In this document: positions 9,421 to 17,058 of the stretch, piece by piece
Layout of the letters: the number at the start of each line of letters is the position of its first letter
How positions within the stretch are numbered: the stretch's first letter is position 1
Source: Acidobacteriota bacterium
GTDB lineage: Bacteria; Acidobacteriota; Holophagae; Acanthopleuribacterales; Acanthopleuribacteraceae
Assembly (NCBI GenBank): GCA_020637335.1
Contig: JACJWC010000004.1
Coordinates: 62,001 to 126,000, forward strand
DNA: 64,000 nucleotides
Direction of reading: 5' to 3'
Notes under the pieces: generated by a model
Database searches by the model: none
Told to the model about the DNA's origin: nothing
The model's input: the letters and a program-made list of their open reading frames with translations, nothing else
Position numbers and translations under genes: made by a program

Positions 9421-9912
9421 TTAGGCACTTTTTGTTTCTACTATTCCGTCGAGGAGTAGGTTGGACTCTTGTTTAACCGTGTTGAGCACCACCCAGGAAT
9501 GGATCCGGTTAATGCCCTGAATACGGCTCAAGTCCTTTACAACGAAGCGTTTATACGCCTCGTGGTCCGCAACATTCACTTTGAGCAGAAAGTCGATATC
9601 CCCTGCAATGTGGTAGCACTCCATTACTTCGGGCAAAGCCTGAATTCGGGTTTCGAACTCATCCACTTTGCTCAATTGGCTAACGGTCACATTTACAGCT
9701 ACATAGACAAAAAAGTCCCGTCCCAGGCTCTGGGCATCCAGAATCGCACGGAACGCCTTGATGACGCCCATTCGTTCCAGCTTCTTGACCCGCTCCAACA
9801 TCGGAGGGGCCGACAAGCCAACCTGCGCGGCGAGCCGTGCATTGGTAATGCGGCCATCGCGTTGCAGGATCTCCAGAATCTTGATATCGACTTCGTCCAG
9901 TTTGATACGCAA
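9421..9912 (-). CDS. Lrp/AsnC-family transcriptional regulator
   Basis: The protein has an N-terminal winged helix-turn-helix (LDEVDIKILEILQRDGRITN.. through SAPPMLERVKKLERMGVI) and a C-terminal RAM ligand-binding domain (VMECYHIAGDIDFLLKVNV). The open frame reaches a GTG at 9930 with no ribosome site. A TTG at 9912 has AACGAGG 7 bases upstream and gives an N terminus beginning MRIKLDEVDIKIL, typical for the family, so I prefer it. It is the first gene before hpd and hmgA. A likely role is local control of tyrosine catabolism with an amino acid or aromatic as ligand; that is inferred from position. Confidence 0.9.
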   Translation of the reverse strand: MRIKLDEVDIKILEILQRDGRITNARLAAQVGLSAPPMLERVKKLERMGVIKAFRAILDAQSLGRDFFVYVAVNVTVSQLSKVDEFETRIQALPEVMECYHIAGDIDFLLKVNVADHEAYKRFVVKDLSRIQGINRIHSWVVLNTVKQESNLLLDGIVETKSA

Positions 9913-9955
9913 GAACAAACCTCGTTCCACAACAGAAGCTGTCGTTACTTACGTA

Positions 9956-9982
9956 ATAATATTCTGCAAACCTGTTTGTCAA
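9956..9982 (-). promoter_or_regulatory. Sigma70-type promoter of lrp-hpd-hmgA
   Basis: The minus strand shows a perfect -35 box TTGACA (9977-9982) and TATTAT (9956-9961) with a 15-base spacer, slightly short. It sits 26 bases upstream of the GTG codon at 9930 and 44 upstream of the preferred TTG start. Confidence 0.6.
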
Positions 9983-9995
9983 CATAATTTTATTT

Positions 9996-10009
9996 TGAAT
10001 GATCATTCA
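9996..10009. promoter_or_regulatory. 14-bp perfect palindrome upstream of the lrp promoter
   Basis: TGAATGATCATTCA is a perfect palindrome 13 bases upstream of the -35 box. Its position suits an activator or autoregulator site. Binding by the adjacent Lrp-type protein is a guess. Confidence 0.4.
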
Positions 10010-10088
10010 TACACAGAATAATCATCCACACAACAGCACGCGCACTTCAGCTATTTTTCGATTGCCGCCACCTATCATCAGGTGGAGA

Positions 10089-11450
10089 TTAGCGAATTTG
10101 GCGGGTGGGTTGGCGCAGGGTTACAAATTCTTCCGCAGCGGTTGGGTGGATCCCAATGGTTCGATCAAATTGTCGTTTGGTCAAACCCGCTTTGATGGCA
10201 ATGGCCAGACCTTGAACAATTTCACCTGCATCTTGCCCAACCATGTGCGCGCCGACCACGACTTGATCTTTCGCAGATACGATTAGTTTGAGGAACATGC
10301 GACCCGGATCGTTGCCCAGGGTGTGTTTCATGGGTCGAAATGCGGAAGTATAAATATCCAAAGTCCCGAATTTTTGCACAGCTGTTTCTTCGGTTAAGCC
10401 GACACAGGCAATATTTGGCTGACAGAACACAGCAGTCGGAATCGCATCGTAATCCAAGGGTTCTGGCGTTTCACCGAACAGGGAATGGGCAACAAACATG
10501 CCCTCGGCTAAGGCAACAGGCGTGAGTGCAACCCGATCAATCACATCGCCAATGGCCAAAATGTGGGGAACGCTAGAACGAAAAGCTTCATCGACAAGAA
10601 CGGCACCATTGGGCTTCAGCTGGACGCCCAAAGGTTCCAATCCAAGATTATGGGTATTGGGGATCCGACCCGTTGCACACAAGACCAAATCCACCTCGCC
10701 CCTATCACCCGAGCCATAATTCAATTGCAAGGACCCATCCGCCTGTTTATGGATCTCCTCAATCGTTTCCTCGGTGCGAATGGCGACCCCACTCTGCTCA
10801 ATTTGATCACTGACAAAGCGGCGCACCTCGTTGTCAAAACCGCGCAAAATGAGATCGCGCCGGTAGACCAATTCCGTTTGCACACCCAAACCATTAAAAA
10901 TGCCAGCAAACTCAACTGCAATGTAGCCGCCGCCAACCACCGAGACGCGTTTAGGCAGTTCAGGCAGAAAAAAAACTTCATTCGATGTGATGACATGTTC
11001 ATGGCCTGGGATGTGGGGCACAAAGGGTTTGCCACCCGTAGCGATAACCACATAGCGCGCAGAGAATGTGGATGCATTGACCCGGATGGTATGCGCGTCC
11101 ACAAAACGAGCCCAGCCATTGATGATTTCAACCCCAGCTTTGTGCAACAGGTTTTCGTAAATGCCGTTCAAACGGAGAATCTCGTTATTTTTGTTTTCAA
11201 TCAGACGCGACCAATCAAACGAAGGTGACCCAAAATCGAAGCCAAATCCACCGGCCAACTGGGCCATGTGTGGAAACTCGCTGGCGTACACCAATAATTT
11301 TTTGGGCACGCAGCCGACATTGACGCAGGTCCCACCCAGCGGACCGCCCTCGACCACAGCGACTTTAGCCCCTAATCCTGCGGCGGTTCGCGCCAGCCGA
11401 ACCCCTCCAGAACCGGCACCAATGACCAATAAATCGAAATCAAACGGCAT
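10089..11450 (-). CDS. gor: Glutathione-disulfide reductase (FAD, NADPH)
   Basis: This flavoprotein reduces glutathione disulfide with NADPH. At 453 residues it has the standard length. The FAD-binding GAGSGGVRLAR is at residue ~11, the redox-active pair is in GGTCVNVGCVPKK (~39-51), the NAD(P) fold is VVGGGYIAVEFAGIF (~170), and the C-terminal dimer signature HPTAAEEFVTL supplies the active-site His-Glu. A strong GAGGAGG lies before the ATG. Gor is separated from related dihydrolipoamide and mercuric reductases by the catalytic motif and the absence of a lipoyl or HMA domain. The upstream exporter gene ends 41 bases before it in the same direction. Confidence 0.9.
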   Translation of the reverse strand: MPFDFDLLVIGAGSGGVRLARTAAGLGAKVAVVEGGPLGGTCVNVGCVPKKLLVYASEFPHMAQLAGGFGFDFGSPSFDWSRLIENKNNEILRLNGIYENLLHKAGVEIINGWARFVDAHTIRVNASTFSARYVVIATGGKPFVPHIPGHEHVITSNEVFFLPELPKRVSVVGGGYIAVEFAGIFNGLGVQTELVYRRDLILRGFDNEVRRFVSDQIEQSGVAIRTEETIEEIHKQADGSLQLNYGSGDRGEVDLVLCATGRIPNTHNLGLEPLGVQLKPNGAVLVDEAFRSSVPHILAIGDVIDRVALTPVALAEGMFVAHSLFGETPEPLDYDAIPTAVFCQPNIACVGLTEETAVQKFGTLDIYTSAFRPMKHTLGNDPGRMFLKLIVSAKDQVVVGAHMVGQDAGEIVQGLAIAIKAGLTKRQFDRTIGIHPTAAEEFVTLRQPTRQIR

Positions 11451-11491
11451 ATCGTCCCTCCTCGTTGCAGAAAACAGGTATTGGGGTCCGC

Positions 11492-13789
11492 CTATTCCTT
11501 TTGGGGTGCACCCAGAAAAAGGGGTATCAGGGTTAAGGTCAACAGCATGGCCGAAACCAGACCCACATTAACCAAATTTCCCATGTGGGCCAAAGCTGGA
11601 TAATCGCTAACAGCCAAAGAGCCAAAACCCAATACGGTGGTAAGCGTGGTTAAGAAAATCGCACTCGCACTGCCTTGCCAGTGCTGCATGCGTTCGGGGT
11701 CCCGCCACCAAACGGCCATGTGTAATGCATCGTCAATACCAATGCCTAAAAGCAAAGGCACAACCACCAGATTGGCCAGACTGATTACCCCGCCAACCGC
11801 ATCCAAAAGGGCCAGGGTCAAGAAAATGGCAAAGGCCAGGGTAAACCCACAGATCAAAACGGGTTTGACATGACGAAAGGCCAAAAAGAGCATGAGCAGC
11901 ACTGCCGGCACCAACAGCAGAACCAATAAACTAAAGTCGCGTTTCAGAACATGCTCAATTTGACGGTTCATGAGGGGCAGATCCGTAAACACACCAGAAC
12001 TCAGTTTAGGCAAATCCTTGCCTTCAGGGACCATGACCTTGAGTCCCCAAATCCAGTGACTATCTGGCCTTTGCACACAAAAACTCAGCGCTTGCCAATA
12101 ATCCGCATCGTCCAGGATTTGGCCCAACTGGGCCTGGCAATCAGGCCAGGCAAAGGCGTTGGGGTTAAGCTGCGCAGGTACTGGCCATGCCTCACACGGA
12201 ATTTCAAGCGCCACCGGTTCGGGATGCGGCAACCAGACGCGGGGATCCAAGCTGAGCCGGAAACCGGCTGAAGTCAATTGATCGGCATCAGCAGCTAGTG
12301 CTTGGTAAAATTCGCGATAATTGCCCGCTTCCACCACCCAATAGGCGATTTGCGGCAACTGATTAAACTCGGCCTGAAAAGCCGCCTCAGTTGCCGCCAA
12401 ACGCGCATCTTTTTTGCGCAGTTTTTGCAAATCTGAATGAAAAGGCAGCTGAACCGCAAAGGGAACACAAGCGAACAATAAAATGGCCGAAACCCAGCGC
12501 CACGCAGGAGAAGCGTTTGCAAAAAATCGAATTAAGCGAGAAAGAAAAGGCGCACCAAACTGACGCACCCGCGGGCGAATTTCAAAGGCCTTTTGAAAGA
12601 TGGGAACCAGGACCAGGCTACTGGTTTGCGTCACGCCAATGCCGACCGCACACAAAAATCCCAAGTCGCGCAGAACTGGCAAATCCAAGAGGCACAGGCT
12701 GAGGAATGCCACAACCGTGGTCGCCATGGCCGATAGCAAGGGCCGCACCAGACCCGCCTGGTCACGTCTCGCCTTTTCAGGATCGCACCAATCCACAACC
12801 GACATCATGTGGATCGCCGCATCCACACCCAATCCCAGCACAACCGAACCAAAAGCGGCCGTCAGGATGTTGAGGGACTTACCGGTAAACACCATCAGCG
12901 CGAGGGTTGTAGCCAAGCCCAAAAGCACTGCTGGCATGGGTAATAAAAAGGAGAAGAATCGCCCAAAACACAGCCAGAATAGGACAAAAATCAACACAAA
13001 ACTCAAACCCAAACTTTTGGTGAGACCGTCCCGGATCCCATTAGCATCGGAGATTGCGTATAAGTGCCCGCAAAAACTGAAATACCCGCCTTGAGGCAGT
13101 TGGGCCGCCAAAGTGTGGTCCAGATTGGCGACCATCATTTTGCTGAAATCCGCATTAAAGGGCGGTTGGCTCGGCGAAAAAAGAATCACCTGTTTGCGCC
13201 CATCGGGCGTGCGAAAGCGCCCGTCTTGAATTTTCAGCAGGCCTTCACCGAAGTCACTGGGCAAACCGATGTGGCGCATTACCCCTGTGGGATCGATTTT
13301 CAACAAGGCCAATTCCTCGGGTGGGTTGAAGCCAGCCAGCCGTTCGGCCAGAGCAGAAAGGCGCTGAGTCAAGATATCCGATCCCAAATCGGCCTGATAG
13401 GCTTCAGCTTGTTCTGCATTAAGAAAAAATTGAGGGGACGAGGCTGCTCGGGCCACGAGGGGCAGATACGGCTCCAAAATCGGTCCGGACATGGCCTGCT
13501 CAATGCCCTCGGTTTCTTCTAAAGCTTCAACCAGAACATCCACATCCAAGCTGAAATCGGGGTCATCAACAACCACAAAGCCGGGTTCAACCGCGCTAAA
13601 CAGACGTAAATAGGTTTGAAAAGCAACAGGCTCAGGTAAATCATCTGGTAGGATTCGGGTTACATCGGGATCGATTTGAACGCGCGGCAAGGCGTACACC
13701 AACAACAACCCGGCCAAAACCAAAACCGCCACCAGTGTTGATAATGGATGCGCCTGGCCTTTGGCCAATACGCGAAAGTAGGTGTTCAT
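11492..13789 (-). CDS. RND/MMPL-superfamily exporter
   Basis: The 765-residue membrane protein has the two-fold layout of the MMPL/RND superfamily. Each half has one N-terminal helix, a large periplasmic loop and a five-helix bundle. The first helix is VAVLVLAGLLLVYALP; the second half starts near WRWVSAILLFACVPFAVQL. GLGVDAAIHMMSV and GIGIDDALHMAVW are the paired acidic helix-4 motifs used for proton coupling. It resembles exporters of lipids or hopanoids, but the substrate is not evident. Its ATG overlaps the stop of the DUF512 gene by one base (TAATG), which implies translational coupling. Confidence 0.85.
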   Translation of the reverse strand: MNTYFRVLAKGQAHPLSTLVAVLVLAGLLLVYALPRVQIDPDVTRILPDDLPEPVAFQTYLRLFSAVEPGFVVVDDPDFSLDVDVLVEALEETEGIEQAMSGPILEPYLPLVARAASSPQFFLNAEQAEAYQADLGSDILTQRLSALAERLAGFNPPEELALLKIDPTGVMRHIGLPSDFGEGLLKIQDGRFRTPDGRKQVILFSPSQPPFNADFSKMMVANLDHTLAAQLPQGGYFSFCGHLYAISDANGIRDGLTKSLGLSFVLIFVLFWLCFGRFFSFLLPMPAVLLGLATTLALMVFTGKSLNILTAAFGSVVLGLGVDAAIHMMSVVDWCDPEKARRDQAGLVRPLLSAMATTVVAFLSLCLLDLPVLRDLGFLCAVGIGVTQTSSLVLVPIFQKAFEIRPRVRQFGAPFLSRLIRFFANASPAWRWVSAILLFACVPFAVQLPFHSDLQKLRKKDARLAATEAAFQAEFNQLPQIAYWVVEAGNYREFYQALAADADQLTSAGFRLSLDPRVWLPHPEPVALEIPCEAWPVPAQLNPNAFAWPDCQAQLGQILDDADYWQALSFCVQRPDSHWIWGLKVMVPEGKDLPKLSSGVFTDLPLMNRQIEHVLKRDFSLLVLLLVPAVLLMLFLAFRHVKPVLICGFTLAFAIFLTLALLDAVGGVISLANLVVVPLLLGIGIDDALHMAVWWRDPERMQHWQGSASAIFLTTLTTVLGFGSLAVSDYPALAHMGNLVNVGLVSAMLLTLTLIPLFLGAPQKE

Positions 13790-15162
13790 TAGGCGCTGCG
13801 GCGCTCGGGAAATTCAGGTACCAGGTTGGCCTGCCAATCACGCAGGGTGTCTAACAAATCACAGGCCTCATTCCCGCTCAAAACCACGGGTAAGCCCAAT
13901 GCGCGGCCCAATTGGTGGGGATAATAGTCATCGATCATAATGGGATCATCTGGATCTTTGACCATGACCCGGGGCACAACCAGAAAAGCGCCCAAATCGC
14001 GGTTACGCAACTGATCAATCGTATCCTGCGCATGGACCAAGCCTGCAACATTGATCGTTGTCGGCCCAAAGGAATCATTGCGAATAGCTGCCACTTGCAG
14101 GTGCGTGTTCCATTTCTGATTGAGTTCCGTAATTAATTCTTCCAGCGCCGGTCCAAAAAGGGTGCCAGTGATCAGGGTCGCCTTGAGCCCAGCTGGCAGT
14201 GGGCGTTTGGGTAACAATCTTTTGAATTGGTCGATGAAGCGGCGGACCATGCCGATCCCGTTCTCCATTTGCGGAAAATCGCGGTACTGGCGTTTGCTGG
14301 GCAATTTTTTGCCAGCCCGCAAATAAAATTCGTCGCCTAAGAAAACGAGAGGGTAACCCAACGTCCGTTTCATTTCACGGCGCACAACTTTGCTCCATTG
14401 GACGATGTCCGCGCAGTACTGGTCACTAACAGGCGTTAAATCAATCAGTTTTTGGCGATGTTCGGTTATGCCCAAGGGCACAACGGCAATGCTCAAACAA
14501 TGCGGGAAAAGGCCGGCTAGGTCCTGGACGGTTCGATCCAAGATGGCTCCGTCATTAATGCCGGGACATAAGACGATTTGAGCGTGAAACGAAATGTCGT
14601 TTTCGGCAAAATGGCGCAACCGCTCAAGAATATTGCCCGCGTTTTTGCCTTTTAACATAAAGATCCGCGTTTCCGGGTCGGTGGCGTGAACGCTGACGTA
14701 CAGCGGCGATATTTTTTCGCGGATGATGCGCGCTTCCTCCGCAGCATCGGTTGAGGACAAGGTGGAATAGTTGCCGTACATGAAACTGAGCCGGATGTCT
14801 TCGTCTTTAATCAGCAGGGTCTTGCGGTACCCTTTGGGATTCTGGTCGACAAAACAGAAAATGCATTTGTTGCGACACAGCATGATGGGATCGTCCTCTA
14901 AAGCAACACCAAACGGGGCATCAAAATCATTTTCAATTTCCAGGTCCCAGGCTTCGCCATTGTGCTTTTCCACGGCCAAACGCAAATCGGGCATGGCGAT
15001 GTTGAAAAAAAATGACAAGCTGTCTGGAATTATGAAGTCATTGATGGAGACGATTCGATCGCCGGGCTCCAGACCGCACTGATCCGCCAGCGACTCTGGC
15101 ACCACCTCTTTAACCACAACGCCGCCTTTGCGACGATGCGTTGTAGCAACTTTTTCGGCCAT
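13789..15162 (-). CDS. DUF512 radical-SAM/PDZ protein
   Basis: The 457-residue protein begins with a PDZ-like domain (VVKEVVPESLADQCGLEPGD, DRIVSIND). An iron-sulfur cluster motif follows, CRNKCIFCFVDQNPKG near residue 110, in the CxxxCxxC pattern of radical-SAM enzymes. The C-terminal DUF512 region ends with LTPVSDQYC.., a GDEFYLRAG motif and VVLSGNEACDLL. This architecture is known from anaerobes and acidobacteria, but its reaction is not established. The start at 15162 has GGGAGG at 7-base spacing; the longer frame has no such site. It is the first gene of the pair with the RND exporter. Confidence 0.85.
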   Translation of the reverse strand: MAEKVATTHRRKGGVVVKEVVPESLADQCGLEPGDRIVSINDFIIPDSLSFFFNIAMPDLRLAVEKHNGEAWDLEIENDFDAPFGVALEDDPIMLCRNKCIFCFVDQNPKGYRKTLLIKDEDIRLSFMYGNYSTLSSTDAAEEARIIREKISPLYVSVHATDPETRIFMLKGKNAGNILERLRHFAENDISFHAQIVLCPGINDGAILDRTVQDLAGLFPHCLSIAVVPLGITEHRQKLIDLTPVSDQYCADIVQWSKVVRREMKRTLGYPLVFLGDEFYLRAGKKLPSKRQYRDFPQMENGIGMVRRFIDQFKRLLPKRPLPAGLKATLITGTLFGPALEELITELNQKWNTHLQVAAIRNDSFGPTTINVAGLVHAQDTIDQLRNRDLGAFLVVPRVMVKDPDDPIMIDDYYPHQLGRALGLPVVLSGNEACDLLDTLRDWQANLVPEFPERRSA

Positions 15163-15222
15163 GAACGAACCTCCCATTGTGCTAGAGTTTAGCAAGAACT
15201 CAGGGTGGAGGCGAGATCGCTG

Positions 15223-15339
15223 ATGCGCGTCAAGGTTATCCTCATCGTGCTCGTACTGGTCAGTTACATGGCGTGCGGCAAAAAAACCGAGCCTCAACCA
15301 TATCCGGACAATGGCAAAAAGTCACAATCTACCCACTAA
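15223..15339 (+). CDS. Small lipoprotein, 38 aa (possibly LptM-like)
   Basis: The short frame begins MRVKVILIVLVLVSYMACGK, a basic start, a hydrophobic stretch and a Cys, like a lipoprotein signal, although Tyr at -3 is unusual. The mature part is about 20 residues, starts CGKKTEPQPYP and is polar. Tiny lipoproteins of the LptM/YifL family have a similar CGxKGPLYxP start, but the match is loose. A GGTGGAGG lies 11 bases upstream. The last 29 bases overlap the start of the RibD-like gene. It may be genuine or a chance frame; the signal-like N terminus and ribosome site favour a gene. Confidence 0.5.
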   Translation: MRVKVILIVLVLVSYMACGKKTEPQPYPDNGKKSQSTH

Positions 15340-15991
15340 TCGGGAAGTTCGCCTGTGTATGGCTATGAGCCTGGACGGCAAAATCACCGCTGAAGGCGAT
15401 CTGTTCCCCAACTTCACGTCGCGTTTCGATCGGCACAAGCTATTTTCCTTGCGAAGTTGGGCCGATGCCCTAATCGTCGGTGCTGGAACGGTGCGCGGCG
15501 AAAATCTGCCCCCGCTCATTCGCGATCCTGCCTTGGTGGAACAGCGCCGCAAGAATGGCCAATCGGATCATCCCCCCGTATTTATTCTTAGTAACAGTGG
15601 GAATTTGCCTTGGGACCAAGGTTATTTCCATCAAACCGAAACAAAGGTGCATGTGGTGAGCCCAGCCGAGCGCGACCCCCAAACTCCCGACTCCGTAACC
15701 TGGGTTCAGACAACTCGCACAGAAAACCTGCCCCAAACCTTGACCCGCATTCAGGACCTTGGCCATCGCCATTTCTTAGTGGAAGGCGGAAGTCGATTGG
15801 CTTACGCCTTTGTCCAGCAAAACTGCATTGACCGCCTCTACCTCACCCTGGCCCCGCATTTTCTCGGCGGGAAATCCAACCCAACCTTACTGAGTGGACC
15901 TGCCCTGCAGGCATCTTTATGGGTACTTGAACAATCCGAAACCCACCAATCAGAACTTCACCTCGTATATCGCCATGCAACCGCTGATTGA
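15311..15991 (+). CDS. RibD C-terminal-domain (dihydrofolate-reductase-fold) reductase
   Basis: The 226-residue protein carries one RibD_C domain. MAMSLDGKITAEGDLFPNFT near residue 17, ADALIVGAGTVRGENLPPL and FLVEGGSRLAYAFVQQNCID are the NADPH- and substrate-binding segments of 5-amino-6-(5-phosphoribosylamino)uracil reductases. The deaminase half of bifunctional RibD is absent, so it may be a stand-alone riboflavin reductase or a reductase of another pyrimidine or pterin. The start is not certain: the ATG at 15311 is inside the small lipoprotein gene, and another ATG at 15359 begins just before the conserved MAMSLDG. It overlaps ftcD by 17 bases. Confidence 0.8.
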   Translation: MAKSHNLPTNREVRLCMAMSLDGKITAEGDLFPNFTSRFDRHKLFSLRSWADALIVGAGTVRGENLPPLIRDPALVEQRRKNGQSDHPPVFILSNSGNLPWDQGYFHQTETKVHVVSPAERDPQTPDSVTWVQTTRTENLPQTLTRIQDLGHRHFLVEGGSRLAYAFVQQNCIDRLYLTLAPHFLGGKSNPTLLSGPALQASLWVLEQSETHQSELHLVYRHATAD

Positions 15992-16994
15992 ATGTATCCC
16001 CAATTTCAGCAGTGTGGCGCCCGACATCCTTGAAGCCCTTTGCGAGCGAATCCAAACTTTTCCAGTGCGGCTCTTAGGCGTGGATTCCGGCGCCAGTGCG
16101 AACCGGACAGTGATCACGTTTTGCGGACCAGCAGATGCCGTGTTCCTTGCCGCAGGCGAAGCGCTGGCTGTCGCCATAGAATGGATCAAAATTCGGCCAG
16201 ATCAGGGCGTTCACCCCTACATCGGCGCTTGTGACGTTATGCCTTTTGTCGCATTGGAGCCGGGCCACCGCAACGAGTTGGCCGCACGGGTCCAGGATTG
16301 GGCCCAGGAACAAGCGGCTCGATTTGATCTGCCTATCCACCTCTACGAACACAATGCGCGCAATGCTGAGCGCGCCAATTTGGCCTTTCACCGACAAGGA
16401 GGGCTGCAAGCACTGGCGACCCGTCTGGCCAGCGCGGACGGGTCTCCGGATTTTGGGCCTACCCTGCCCCACCCCACGGCGGGGGCCATGGTCACAGGTC
16501 TGCGCAATTTACTCGTCGCCTTTAACATCAACCTGACTACGAGCGATGCCGCGATTGCACGGGCAATCGCGGCACGGATCCGTGAGAAAAGCCCGAACGG
16601 TTTACCCGGACTAAAAGCGATTGGTTGGACCATCCGCGAATTTCAATGCGCACAAGTTTCAACCAATATCTATCAGCCTGAAAAACTGGCTATTCATCAA
16701 GTATTTGAGCGGGTCAAGCTCGAATCTCAAAATTTTGGCTGCGCAACCAACGGCTGTGAATTGGTAGGTTTGTTGCCCTTTCAACATTGGCATCAGGCCA
16801 GCCAATTTTATGCTGCAGCTCATGCAGAACCTCAACATTTTCGCCATGTGGATTACCAGCCCGTCGTGCACGCCATGGGCCTAGATCGAGTAAAACCGTT
16901 TATGCCGCAGCACCACATTCTGGAATGGGCGGCCGGTTTAGACGAAAAATTACGCTTAGAAGATTTAGCTAATCCGGACTTTTTTCCGATTTAA
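15975..16994 (+). CDS. ftcD: Glutamate formimidoyltransferase
   Basis: The enzyme transfers the formimino group of N-formimidoylglutamate to tetrahydrofolate at the end of histidine degradation. The 339-residue protein starts MQPLIECIPNFSS, the family hallmark. It continues with DSGASANRTVITFCGP, HPYIGACDVMPFVAL, HLYEHNARNAERANL (the active-site region) and LKAIGWTIREFQCAQVSTNI. It lacks the cyclodeaminase domain of the fused animal enzyme. No other histidine-utilisation gene lies in the window. The start overlaps the RibD-like gene by 17 bases, which suggests co-translation. Confidence 0.92.
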   Translation: MQPLIECIPNFSSVAPDILEALCERIQTFPVRLLGVDSGASANRTVITFCGPADAVFLAAGEALAVAIEWIKIRPDQGVHPYIGACDVMPFVALEPGHRNELAARVQDWAQEQAARFDLPIHLYEHNARNAERANLAFHRQGGLQALATRLASADGSPDFGPTLPHPTAGAMVTGLRNLLVAFNINLTTSDAAIARAIAARIREKSPNGLPGLKAIGWTIREFQCAQVSTNIYQPEKLAIHQVFERVKLESQNFGCATNGCELVGLLPFQHWHQASQFYAAAHAEPQHFRHVDYQPVVHAMGLDRVKPFMPQHHILEWAAGLDEKLRLEDLANPDFFPI

Positions 16995-17058
16995 AACGTA
17001 TGATGAGTTGGAACACGCTTTGCATTAATGGCGCCATTCAAGTTGAGGTGGGGGCACA

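Noticed and set aside
10563..11228. 221-codon plus-strand frame opposite gor
   Set aside because: The opposite strand encodes clear glutathione reductase motifs; the plus frame has no recognisable pattern.
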